Below are positions 1 through 7,153 of a stretch of 7,394 nucleotides of DNA, piece by piece. The translations under genes were made by a program, and so were the position numbers. The notes below the pieces were generated by a model. It did not search any database, was not told the DNA's origin, and saw only the letters and a list, made by a program, of their open reading frames with translations. The stretch spans positions 1 through 7,394 of the forward strand of contig JAKSCW010000101.1 in assembly GCA_022360375.1 (NCBI GenBank), written 5' to 3'. How positions within the stretch are numbered: the stretch's first letter is position 1; each line of letters begins with the position of its first letter. This DNA comes from Balneolales bacterium. GTDB lineage: Bacteria > Bacteroidota > Rhodothermia > Balneolales > Balneolaceae.

Positions 1-2448
1 GTATCTGGTGGTAATTATTTAGAGCATAATCGGGAACAATACATAATTCGGGGTTTTGGGCAAGTTAATTCACCTGAAAATATTGAAGATATCATTGTAG
101 CAAATTTTGAAGGGCGACCGGTTTACATAAAGGATGTAGCCAGGGTATTGGAAGGGCGCCAACTACGGCAAGGAGCCGTTACGCAAGATGGAAATGGTGA
201 AGTTGTAACCGGTATTGTGATGATGCTTCGCGGTGGTGATGGTAGAGAAGTAATAGAAGATATCAACGAGAAATTTGAGCAAATCAATAAAGGTTTGCCT
301 GAGGGCGTAATTATAGAAAAATTTTACGATCAATCTGATTTAGTTGACCGTACTACGGCTACCATCACCATAAACCTTGTAGAAGGTGGATTCTTCGTAA
401 TAGCGGTTCTGCTGTTGCTTCTCGGTGAAATTAGTGGTGCGTTAATTGTTGCCTCAGTTATTCCAATTTCCATGCTGTTTGCATTTATTGGGATGGATCA
501 ACTCGGTTTAGCTGCCAATCTTATGAGTTTAGGTGCTATTGATTTTGGGATGGTCGTGGATGGATCGGTGGTAATGGTTGAGAATATAGTACATAAACTT
601 CATCACGATAAATCTGAGAAATCTCGCATTTTTATCATCAGAGAAGCCGCTCATGAAGTAGTGCGCCCCATCTTTTTCGGTGTGCTTATCATTTTAATGG
701 TTTATGTACCCATCATGACCTTTTCCGGAATGGAAGGGATTCTATTTCGACCGATGGCAATTACGGTCGCAACCGCCGTTTTTGGGTCACTGATTTTGGC
801 TCTAGTATATGTACCTGCCATGACAGCCATCGTTTTTCGAAAAGGAGTTAAGGTCCGCCATAATATTGTGATTAACTGGTTGCGCCCACGATACTCCAGG
901 TTTCTTGAACTTAGTTTAAATCACCGTTTTACAACCATCAGTATTGCACTGGTAATTTTTACCATTTCTGTTGGGATGATTCCTTTTATGGGAACTGAGT
1001 TTCTTCCCGAGTTAGATGAAGGTTCAATTCTTGTTGAACAGGTTCGGATGCCATCCGTCACTTTAGAAGAATCCGTAGAAAATGCGAATTGGTTGGCCGG
1101 CCAAATCATGGAAAATATCCCGGAGGTTAAAACGGTAGTTCCGAAAACCGGACGTTCTGATTTAGCCAATGATTGGATGGGGGTTCATCAGACGGATGTT
1201 TGGGTAGTTTTAAAACCGATGGATGAATGGCGTGATGGCGTTTCAAAAGAGGATATTTCTGATATGATCCGACCATATCTTGAGACAGAACCAGGCCTCG
1301 CTTACAATTTCACGCAACCTATCGCTATGCGTGTTGATGAATTAACCAGCGGGGTCAAGTCGGATGTAGCTGTCAAAGTTTATGGAGAGGATCTCGAGGT
1401 TCTTAATCAAGTTGGTGAAGCAATTGCTGCAAGGTTAAACAGTCTTGTTGGAACGGATAACTTTTATCTGGAGCAAACCACAGGTCAACCTTACTTGAAT
1501 ATTGAGATTGATCGCGAAGCTGTTGCAAACTATGGAATTAATGTTGACGATGTTCAACGGGTAATAGAAGTCGGAATTGGTGGAAGTGCTGTCAGTTCAG
1601 TCCTGGAAGGTCAGCGAAAATTTGATATCGTTGTCCGGTATCCTGAATCCATTCGAAATAACTTCGAAGAAATCATGAATACTCCAGTTCAGTTACCAAC
1701 GGGCGGATTTATACCACTAAAAAATGTAGCAGAAATCACGCCAGAAGAAGGCCCCCGGGAAATCGCTCGTGAAAATGGATGGCGACGTGTTATTCTTGGG
1801 ATAAACATTGATGATATTGATGTAGGCAGTTATGTTGCAAACCTTCAGGACCTGATTGAAAATGATATCAATATTCCTGCAGGCTACTTCATAGAATACG
1901 GCGGTTCGTTTGAGAATCAACAGCGGGCTATGAACCATCTGCTTTTTGTTGTTCCACTATCCCTTTTCATTATCTTAGGGCTGATGTACCTGATGTTCGG
2001 GAAATTGCGCTACACATTCCTGATTTTCTTAAACCTTCCTTTTGCGTTATCAGGGGGCATATTTATGCTTTGGGCCAGAGATTTGTACATCTCAATCTCA
2101 GCAAGTATTGGATTTGTTGCTCTCTTTGGGGTGGCTGTGCTAAACGGAATTGTATTGGTTTCCCATCTGAATCAACTCAGAATAGAGGGCATGAGTGTTA
2201 AGGATGCAGTCATTAAAGGTTCCGCAGACCGCCTGCGCCCTGTGTTGATGACCGCTTTGGTTGCCAGCCTCGGATTTATTCCGATGGCTTTTAATGTAGG
2301 GCCAGGATCTGAAATACAGCGCCCTCTGGCTTCCGTAGTTATTGGGGGGTTGATCACCTCTACCCTACTTACCTTACTTGTTTTACCCACTCTTTATAAT
2401 TGGCTTGAAAAAGATAGAAAGCTTGAAGCAAAAGAAGCTGATTTCTAA
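1..2448 (+). CDS. Heavy-metal RND efflux pump, CusA/CzcA family (5'-partial)
   Basis: Inner-membrane, proton-driven RND subunit of a tripartite metal-ion exporter; partners would be a periplasmic adaptor (CusB/CzcB type) and an outer-membrane factor. Frame 1 is open from base 1, so the gene begins outside the window. About 815 residues remain of roughly 1040 usual for the family; the N-terminal helix and the start of the first porter loop are missing. Numbering from the window edge, helices TM2-TM7 lie at about 126-332, a second large periplasmic porter domain at about 333-640, and TM8-TM12 at about 645-802. The proton-relay signature in TM4 is DFGMVVDGSVVMVEN, with D181, D187 and E194 intact. 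This DFG-x3-DG-x5-EN form is typical of divalent-cation (Zn/Co/Cd/Ni) pumps, not Cu/Ag ones. The segment FTQPIAMRVDELTSGVKSD has Glu where CusA has a copper-binding Met, which agrees. The exact metal is an inference. It ends with KEADF and TAA; no terminator hairpin is evident after it. Confidence 0.95.
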   Translation, partial: VSGGNYLEHNREQYIIRGFGQVNSPENIEDIIVANFEGRPVYIKDVARVLEGRQLRQGAVTQDGNGEVVTGIVMMLRGGDGREVIEDINEKFEQINKGLPEGVIIEKFYDQSDLVDRTTATITINLVEGGFFVIAVLLLLLGEISGALIVASVIPISMLFAFIGMDQLGLAANLMSLGAIDFGMVVDGSVVMVENIVHKLHHDKSEKSRIFIIREAAHEVVRPIFFGVLIILMVYVPIMTFSGMEGILFRPMAITVATAVFGSLILALVYVPAMTAIVFRKGVKVRHNIVINWLRPRYSRFLELSLNHRFTTISIALVIFTISVGMIPFMGTEFLPELDEGSILVEQVRMPSVTLEESVENANWLAGQIMENIPEVKTVVPKTGRSDLANDWMGVHQTDVWVVLKPMDEWRDGVSKEDISDMIRPYLETEPGLAYNFTQPIAMRVDELTSGVKSDVAVKVYGEDLEVLNQVGEAIAARLNSLVGTDNFYLEQTTGQPYLNIEIDREAVANYGINVDDVQRVIEVGIGGSAVSSVLEGQRKFDIVVRYPESIRNNFEEIMNTPVQLPTGGFIPLKNVAEITPEEGPREIARENGWRRVILGINIDDIDVGSYVANLQDLIENDINIPAGYFIEYGGSFENQQRAMNHLLFVVPLSLFIILGLMYLMFGKLRYTFLIFLNLPFALSGGIFMLWARDLYISISASIGFVALFGVAVLNGIVLVSHLNQLRIEGMSVKDAVIKGSADRLRPVLMTALVASLGFIPMAFNVGPGSEIQRPLASVVIGGLITSTLLTLLVLPTLYNWLEKDRKLEAKEADF

Positions 2449-2499
2449 ATGATCTGATATTACTTTGTGTTTACAATGCAATAATCTAAGATCAAACGT

Positions 2500-4962
2500 T
2501 TGAAAGACGGTTACACAATTGTAGATGAATGGTTCTCATCTAAGGAATGGGACGTCTTCCCATTTCAATCTGAGACTTGGAAGGCCTATTTAGATGGGAA
2601 AAACGGACTTCTAAATGCCCCTACAGGAAGCGGTAAAACTCTCGCTCTTTGGGTCCCTCACGTTATTCAATGGATCAATAAGCACCCCCACGATTACAAG
2701 GAACTGGAGGATAATGGACTCCAACTTATCTGGATCACTCCGCTGAGGGCATTGGCAAAGGATATTCAGGAAGCACTTCAATCTTCTTTGGATGAACTCG
2801 AAATTCCCTGGAAAGTGGGTCGGAGAACCGGGGATGTTTCCCAATCTGAAAAACAGAAACAAAATCGAAGAATGCCTGAAGTGCTAATCACCACTCCTGA
2901 GAGTATTCATATTTTGTTGGCCCAGAAGAATTACAAGCGACATTTTATAAACCTTCAATCGGTTGTGGTAGATGAATGGCATGAACTCCTTGGTTCAAAA
3001 CGTGGAATCCAGGTAGAATTAGGTCTTTCCCGGTTGAAGTCGATGCAACCAAATCTTTCCGTATGGGGAATCTCGGCAACTATTGGAAATTTGGAACAAG
3101 CCCTTGAAGTACTCCTTGGAGCTGATTCTGAAACTTCCAGTGCAACGATCATCAAAGCAAACATCCAAAAGAAACTGGTAATTAAATCTATCCTCCCGGA
3201 TGAGATTGAAAATTTTCCCTGGTATGGACATTTGGGATTGAACCTGTTGCATAAACTTCTTCCCATTATTGATGAGAATAAATCCACGCTCATCTTCACC
3301 AACACACGCGGCCAGGCAGAAGTCTGGTTTCAACGCATATTGGATGCCCGCCCCGACCTGGCCGGGACTATTGCCATTCACCACGGTTCGCTGGACCGGG
3401 GTGTTCGAAATTGGGTGGAAACTTCTTTGCATGAAGGCATTCTGAAAGCCGTTGTTTGCACTTCCAGTCTCGATTTGGGCGTTGATTTCAGCCCGGTAGA
3501 AATGGTGGTACAGATCGGGAGTCCTAAAGGTGTAGCCCGATTCATGCAACGTGCCGGCCGAAGTGGTCACAAACCTGGAGCTACCAGTCGCATTTACTTC
3601 CTTCCTACGCACTCACTGGAATTAATTGAAGCCGCAGCATTAAAAAATGCCGTTTCTAATCTGGAGCTGGAAAATCGGGAACCTATTTTAAACCCAATTG
3701 ATGTACTGGTTCAATACTTAATCACCCTGGCAGTTTCCGATGGCTTTAAACCGGACGATATTCTTGTTGAGATTCGAAATACCTTTGCTTATCAAGCCTT
3801 GAGCGATCGGGACTGGGATTGGTGTTTAACTTTCATAACCACGGGGGGAAAATCTCTTGGGAACTACCCGGAATACTCTAAAGTAATCGTAGATGAAGAT
3901 GGAGTATTTAGAGTGTTAGATCGTAAAATCGCCCGTCGACACAGGATGAGCATTGGCACTATCTCCAGCGATTCCATGATGCGCGTGAAATATTTAACCG
4001 GTGGAAACCTGGGTTCTATTGAAGAATATTTTATCGCCAGTATGAATATTGGTGATAAATTTTGGTTTGCCGGACGGAATTTAGAACTCGTTCAGATTAA
4101 AGAAAATTCTGCCTACGTTCGGCGGGCGAAAGGATCCAAATCGAAAGTTCCAAGTTATATGGGCGGGCGGATGTCGTTGTCGTCAAATATGTCAAGGATT
4201 TTGCGCCGGACCATGCAAGAAGCCGTCGAGGGTGATACGGGTGTGATCGAATTAGAAACCATTGCTCCCATACTGGATATACAAAAAGATTGGTCTATAC
4301 TCCCTAATGAGCAACAATTCCTGATTGAAAAAAGCTTTTCACGGGAAGGTTGCCACGTGTTTTTCTTCACTTTTGAAGGAAGATATGTACATGAGGGGCT
4401 GTCGGCCGTAATCGCTTACCGACTCTCCAGAGAAATGCCGATCACCTTTTCAATTGCCATGAACGAGTATGGTTTCGAACTACTCTCTGACCAGGATATT
4501 CCTATTGAAGAGGCCTTGAAAAATGGTCTTCTCTCCCCTGAGAACCTGATTGAAGACATTAAAGCCAGTTTAAATGACAGTGAATTAGCAAAAAGAAGGT
4601 TTTGGGAAATCGGCCAGGTAGCCGGTCTTATTTTCCAGGGTTTCCCGGGAGAAGAACGAAAATCTCGTCACCTGCGAATGTCATCCGGCTTGTTATTCGA
4701 TGTTTTTCGTGAATATGAACCTGATCATTTGCTGGTTCAGCAGGCCTATGATGAAGTCATTTTTTTCCAGTTAGACGAAATTCGTCTTCGTAAAGCATTA
4801 ATTAAAATCCAAACACAAGAAATTGTATTAAATAGTACAGAGCGATTTACCCCTTACGCTTTTCCTATCATGGTTGATCGACTGAGAGGGAAACTCAGCT
4901 CAGAAAAACTTATTGATCGAGTTCGAAAAATCCAGCAACAACTTGAGAAACACGTTAAATGA
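2500..4962 (+). CDS. Lhr-Core-like ligase-associated DNA damage response DEXH-box helicase
   Basis: Superfamily 2 ATP-dependent 3'-5' nucleic-acid translocase/helicase of the Lhr-Core group, the form found beside a nuclease, an exonuclease and an ATP-dependent ligase in bacterial repair clusters. Visible motifs: FPFQ (Q-motif-like, residues 20-23), Walker A APTGSGKT (40-47, Lys46), motif Ia TPLRALAKD, ITTPES, motif II DEWH (158-161), motif III SATIGN (192-197), motif IV TLIFTNTRGQAE (263-274), motif V TSSLDLGVDF (321-330) and motif VI QRAGRSGH (350-357). The DEWH box with Trp is characteristic of this subgroup. The remaining ~460 residues fit the winged-helix and Lhr-Core C-terminal domains. 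Length (820 aa) matches the family, so it appears intact. The start is TTG: an in-frame stop lies at 2482-2484 and TTG is the only usual start codon between it and the conserved N-terminus; no strong Shine-Dalgarno is seen. It follows the efflux gene by 51 bp and overlaps pdeM by 4 bp. Confidence 0.95.
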   Translation: MKDGYTIVDEWFSSKEWDVFPFQSETWKAYLDGKNGLLNAPTGSGKTLALWVPHVIQWINKHPHDYKELEDNGLQLIWITPLRALAKDIQEALQSSLDELEIPWKVGRRTGDVSQSEKQKQNRRMPEVLITTPESIHILLAQKNYKRHFINLQSVVVDEWHELLGSKRGIQVELGLSRLKSMQPNLSVWGISATIGNLEQALEVLLGADSETSSATIIKANIQKKLVIKSILPDEIENFPWYGHLGLNLLHKLLPIIDENKSTLIFTNTRGQAEVWFQRILDARPDLAGTIAIHHGSLDRGVRNWVETSLHEGILKAVVCTSSLDLGVDFSPVEMVVQIGSPKGVARFMQRAGRSGHKPGATSRIYFLPTHSLELIEAAALKNAVSNLELENREPILNPIDVLVQYLITLAVSDGFKPDDILVEIRNTFAYQALSDRDWDWCLTFITTGGKSLGNYPEYSKVIVDEDGVFRVLDRKIARRHRMSIGTISSDSMMRVKYLTGGNLGSIEEYFIASMNIGDKFWFAGRNLELVQIKENSAYVRRAKGSKSKVPSYMGGRMSLSSNMSRILRRTMQEAVEGDTGVIELETIAPILDIQKDWSILPNEQQFLIEKSFSREGCHVFFFTFEGRYVHEGLSAVIAYRLSREMPITFSIAMNEYGFELLSDQDIPIEEALKNGLLSPENLIEDIKASLNDSELAKRRFWEIGQVAGLIFQGFPGEERKSRHLRMSSGLLFDVFREYEPDHLLVQQAYDEVIFFQLDEIRLRKALIKIQTQEIVLNSTERFTPYAFPIMVDRLRGKLSSEKLIDRVRKIQQQLEKHVK

Positions 4963-5609
4963 AACGAAATAATGATGTAGAAATAGTAGTCTGGGAACAG
5001 ACACTGGTTTTAACTTCTGAACGTGCATTATTTTGGAAAGAAGAGCAGATGCTTTTAGTAGCTGATGTTCACTTAGGTAAATCCGGACACTTCCAAAAGG
5101 CAGGGATACCACTTCCTACTTCAAGTAATACTGAAGACCTTGTTCGGTTGAGGCAATTAATTGATCATTTTGCTCCTAAAACTGTTTTATTCCTGGGAGA
5201 TTTATTTCATAGTAAGAAAAACATGGAATGGGAACACTTCAGGTTTTTCAGAGAAGAATTCATGAATGTGGCGATGATCCTGGTGCTGGGAAATCATGAA
5301 ATACTCGATGAAATTGAATATCAGAAACTTGGTTTAAAAACCGTTACCGAGTTTGAAATGAACCCATTTCTTTTTGTGCATGATGAATCCAAAATCACGT
5401 CTGAAATGTTTGTCATATCAGGACATGTTCATCCTTCGGTTTCTATGAAAGGAAAGGGGCGACAGAGAGTCCGGGTTCCGTGTTTTTATTTTTCAGACCA
5501 TAAAGGAATGCTTCCTGCTTTTGGAAAGTTCACAGGTACATTCTCGATAAAGCCCGCCAAAAATGATCTGGTATTTGGAATCATTGACCATCAAATTTTG
5601 CAACTATGA
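4959..5609 (+). CDS. pdeM: PdeM-type metallophosphoesterase (ligase-associated DNA damage response endonuclease)
   Basis: Calcineurin-like binuclear-metal phosphoesterase of the PdeM/MPE family. The characterised relative from the Pseudomonas putida Lhr-Core/MPE/EXO/LIG cluster is a manganese-dependent single-strand DNA nuclease/phosphodiesterase. Metal-site motifs are all present: ADVHLGK (D36, H38), GDLFHS (D81, H84), GNHE (N112, H113), an isolated His in FVHDE (H141) and GHVHP (H156, H158). Length (216 aa) is normal for the family and no signal peptide is seen, so it should act in the cytoplasm. Its ATG at 4959 overlaps the helicase stop in an ATGA junction, which suggests translational coupling and a working pair. 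The next gene starts inside its own stop codon in the same way. The cluster's ligase and exonuclease are not in this window. Confidence 0.94.
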   Translation: MKRNNDVEIVVWEQTLVLTSERALFWKEEQMLLVADVHLGKSGHFQKAGIPLPTSSNTEDLVRLRQLIDHFAPKTVLFLGDLFHSKKNMEWEHFRFFREEFMNVAMILVLGNHEILDEIEYQKLGLKTVTEFEMNPFLFVHDESKITSEMFVISGHVHPSVSMKGKGRQRVRVPCFYFSDHKGMLPAFGKFTGTFSIKPAKNDLVFGIIDHQILQL

Positions 5610-6229
5610 ATCAACTTTTCAATAAACGTTACACTCTCGAAAAAATATTTTTCACCTTCGTATTTATCTTGCTGTTTCTGACATTAGGAAATTTGTTACA
5701 TGCACAAACTTCGGATTTTGATCCCGATTTTTATTATCAGAACTCTGTTTCCATACAAAAAACCGGAATGTATATACTTGGAGGCTGGGCATTTTTAAAT
5801 ATACTTTCAGGGTATTATGGAAACCAAAATTATTCGGGAGAAACTAAATACTTTTTTCAAATGAACGCCGCATGGAACCTGGTAAATCTGGGAATTGCCG
5901 GAGCAGGTTTGTATGGAGCATCAACGGCGGCAATAGATATTTCCACATCGGAAATGTTTAGTGCAATGAATAAATTTGACAGAATTTTGCTTATAAATGC
6001 AGCATTGGATGTCTTATACATTGGAGCAGGAAGCTTTATGCTCCACCGGGGGCTTGATAAAAATTCAAGTCGCTTAATTGGCTACGGACGTTCCGTAATA
6101 CTCCAGGGTGGCTTCCTTCTTATATTTGACTTAGGCCTTTACCTAATCCACTCTCCAAATACAAAAGCCTTATTTCAAATCACCGAAAATCTTGACTTCT
6201 CGTTATCTGGCTTTACTTACAGATTTTAA
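5606..6229 (+). CDS. Uncharacterised four-helix membrane protein (DUF6992-like)
   Basis: Function unknown. The 207-residue protein starts with a signal peptide (basic NKRYTLEK, hydrophobic core about 14-31, likely cleavage after LLHAQ at 34). A short Asp/Tyr-rich segment follows (SDFDPDFYYQNS), then four hydrophobic helices at about 54-71, 88-105, 126-148 and 162-183. The pattern GMYILGGWAFLNI, then GETKYFFQMNAAWNLVN, resembles what I recall as the DUF6992 family of Bacteroidota membrane proteins; this is from memory and unverified. The chain ends in YRF, an aromatic C-terminus like that of some outer-membrane proteins, but the helices argue for an inner-membrane location. Its ATG (5606) lies in an ATGA overlap with the pdeM stop, so it is probably translated as the third gene of the repair operon. 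No enzymatic motif is seen. Whether it takes part in repair is an open inference. Confidence 0.85.
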   Translation: MNQLFNKRYTLEKIFFTFVFILLFLTLGNLLHAQTSDFDPDFYYQNSVSIQKTGMYILGGWAFLNILSGYYGNQNYSGETKYFFQMNAAWNLVNLGIAGAGLYGASTAAIDISTSEMFSAMNKFDRILLINAALDVLYIGAGSFMLHRGLDKNSSRLIGYGRSVILQGGFLLIFDLGLYLIHSPNTKALFQITENLDFSLSGFTYRF

Positions 6230-6793
6230 TTACTCATTAGATTTACGCTTGTAACAATGATGTAATCGACTTAAAATTCTGGATTTACGAGTTCTGACAT
6301 TAGCTCCGGAAAGCCCGAATTCTTCCTGAGCTTCTTCAGTAGTAGCATCTGGTTTATCAATAAAATACTCGATGAATTTCTTAGATTTTTCCTGAAGTTC
6401 TTCCAAACATTCTTTCAAAATACGTTGCCGTTCATTGTCCAAAAGATTCTTTATTTGCTCTTCTGGTTCATAAAGCATGTTTAAAGCCTCTTCCTCATAT
6501 TTAAACTTATGCTCTCTTTTCGCATATCTTAAGTATTCATGCCTGCAAGACTTTATTAAGTAACTGAAGATGTACTTACTTTCTTTAATCTTGTCTTTTC
6601 TTATTTGCTCAAATACATCCAAAAAGGCCTGTTGAACGCATTCTTTAGCAGAATTCCGTTCCGCATTCATTACTACTATTAGATAATCCTCTAGCCTTGG
6701 TAAAATTTCATTAATCAATTCACCGGCTTTAGCATCATCTCCACTTTGTAATGCTTCAACTAATTCTGAATAATCTACCCTGGATTTTGTCAA
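6230..6793 (-). CDS. ECF-like RNA polymerase sigma factor
   Basis: Alternative sigma-70 family protein, 187 residues, which would direct RNA polymerase to a small promoter set. Region 2 spans about 20-95: ECVQQAFLDVFEQI (51-64) matches the core-binding helix, and YIFSYLIKSCRHEYLRYAKRE (74-94) matches the -10 recognition helix with its basic tail. A charged linker (about 96-123) leads to region 4 (about 125-183), where TTEEAQEEFGLSGANVRTRKSRILSRL is the helix-turn-helix for the -35 element. The start appears to be TTG (6793-6791 on the minus strand): a stop lies four codons upstream and the next Met is residue 42, inside region 2. No anti-sigma gene adjoins it in the window; upstream is a dyad-rich region and a divergent small-peptide gene. 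Its stop codon abuts the stop of the convergent membrane-protein gene. The assignment to sigma-70 is firm; the subgroup and targets are unknown. Confidence 0.88.
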   Translation of the reverse strand: MTKSRVDYSELVEALQSGDDAKAGELINEILPRLEDYLIVVMNAERNSAKECVQQAFLDVFEQIRKDKIKESKYIFSYLIKSCRHEYLRYAKREHKFKYEEEALNMLYEPEEQIKNLLDNERQRILKECLEELQEKSKKFIEYFIDKPDATTEEAQEEFGLSGANVRTRKSRILSRLHHCYKRKSNE

Positions 6794-6870
6794 AAGAATA
6801 AATCAAAAATTTAGGTTAAGAACTTCTCAAATCTTCCTCAAAATCAGATCAATTCGTGGCGAATATATGA

Positions 6871-6887
6871 TTAAGTAATGTACTTAA
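6871..6887. promoter_or_regulatory. Perfect inverted repeat, possible operator near the sigma gene
   Basis: Arms TTAAGTA and TACTTAA are exact reverse complements of 7 bp around a 3-bp ATG centre. The site lies about 80 bp upstream of the sigma-factor start codon. The short centre suits a dimeric DNA-binding protein better than an RNA hairpin. The sequence is AT-rich, which raises the chance of coincidence. Confidence 0.35.
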
Positions 6888-6911
6888 AAACTTTAAATGG
6901 AGATTATAAGC

Positions 6912-6921
6912 CATGATCATG
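6912..6921. repeat. 10-bp perfect palindrome CATGATCATG
   Basis: A self-complementary decamer in the intergenic region, between the 6871 and 6934 dyads. It contains the first codons of a 16-codon open frame (6913-6963) that I do not call as a gene. It may be chance. Confidence 0.25.
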
Positions 6922-6933
6922 AAAGCAAAATTA

Positions 6934-6955
6934 GCAAATTTTAATTTTAATTTGC
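6934..6955. promoter_or_regulatory. Inverted repeat GCAAATT / AATTTGC with AT-only centre
   Basis: Seven-base arms GCAAATT (6934-6940) and AATTTGC (6949-6955) are exact reverse complements around an 8-base centre made only of A and T. The arm centres are 15 bp apart, about 1.4 helical turns. It could be an operator or a weak RNA stem. No run of U follows on either strand that would mark an intrinsic terminator. Confidence 0.35.
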
Positions 6956-6983
6956 GAGATTAGATCAATTTGAGCTAGGTTTA

Positions 6984-6996
6984 TTTTGTAACAAAA
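6984..6996. promoter_or_regulatory. TGTAACA-centred dyad 1 (TTTTGT-A-ACAAAA)
   Basis: Six-base perfect arms around a single central A. It shares the core TGTAACA with the dyad at 7064-7074 and, with one added base, the dyad at 7046-7057. The recurrence of this core upstream of the small-peptide gene is the main argument that it is a binding site; none has been shown experimentally. Confidence 0.4.
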
Positions 6997-7045
6997 ACAA
7001 CAATAAAACCTCTTTGTCTTGACATTTAGTGTGCAATAAAAAATC

Positions 7046-7057
7046 TATGTTAACATA
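7046..7057. promoter_or_regulatory. TGTTAACA-centred dyad 2 (12-bp perfect palindrome TATGTTAACATA)
   Basis: A gapless 12-bp palindrome with the core TGTTAACA. It directly precedes and overlaps a TATAAT hexamer (7056-7061). If that hexamer works as a -10 element, a protein bound here would overlap the promoter. Confidence 0.42.
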
Positions 7058-7063
7058 TAATTT

Positions 7064-7074
7064 AATGTAACATT
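7064..7074. promoter_or_regulatory. TGTAACA-centred dyad 3 (AATGT-A-ACATT)
   Basis: Five-base perfect arms around a central A. Its centre is about 17.5 bp downstream of the centre of dyad 2, and it repeats the TGTAACA core of dyad 1. It lies 65 bp before the start codon of the small-peptide gene. Confidence 0.4.
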
Positions 7075-7132
7075 CGGAATTCTAAATACTCTTTGTCTGG
7101 ACTAATACTATAATCTTTAAACCAACATATAC

Positions 7133-7153
7133 ACTACTATGAAAAACACAAAA
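7133..7153 (+). repeat. Direct repeat copy 1 over the start of the small-peptide gene
   Basis: Twenty-one bases, made of the leader ACTACT, the ATG and the codons for Lys-Asn-Thr-Lys, are identical to 7374-7394. The mismatch just upstream (C7132 against T7373) sets the left border; the right border cannot be set because the second copy is cut by the window end. Confidence 0.9.

Larger units (their letters stand above)
6794..7138. promoter_or_regulatory. Divergent AT-rich control region between sigma factor and small-peptide genes
   Basis: This 345-bp gene-free stretch must hold the promoters of both the minus-strand sigma gene and the plus-strand peptide gene. I see at least six short dyads (listed separately) between 6871 and 7074. 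There are two exact TATAAT hexamers, at 7056-7061 and 7109-7114. Neither has a TTGACA-like box at normal spacing, and no exact Bacteroidota TTTG / TAnnTTTG pair was found, so no promoter is assigned. The 7109 hexamer would give a short, G-free leader before the ATG at 7139. A 10-mer, CTCTTTGTCT, occurs at 7010-7019 and again at 7089-7098. No tRNA, rRNA or recognisable riboswitch is visible. That the region is regulatory follows from its position; individual sites are hypotheses. Confidence 0.6.

Noticed and set aside
2449..2499. A promoter for the helicase operon in the 51-bp gap.
   Set aside because: TTTG and TTTACA occur but no partner element sits at proper spacing; read-through from the efflux gene is equally likely.
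3019..3612. A long minus-strand open frame (197 codons) inside the helicase gene.
   Set aside because: It lies wholly opposite the conserved helicase motifs III-VI, shows no recognisable domain, and is best explained as a shadow of the real gene.
6934..6955. Intrinsic terminator at the GCAAATT dyad.
   Set aside because: The stem is AT-rich and weak, no U tract follows on either strand, and no gene ends nearby.
6913..6963. A 16-codon open frame (MIMKAKLANFNFNLRD) with GGAGA about 10 bases upstream.
   Set aside because: Too short to separate from chance in AT-rich DNA. Its coding bases also form two dyads, and nothing shows it is translated. It could be a leader peptide only if conserved in relatives.
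7019..7061. TTGACA at 7019-7024 followed by TATAAT at 7056-7061 as a sigma-70 promoter.
   Set aside because: The spacing is 31 bp instead of about 17, so they cannot form one promoter.
7109..7114. TATAAT as the -10 box of the small-peptide gene.
   Set aside because: The distance to the start codon is reasonable, but no -35 box lies at 16-18 bp. It is only mentioned within the control region.
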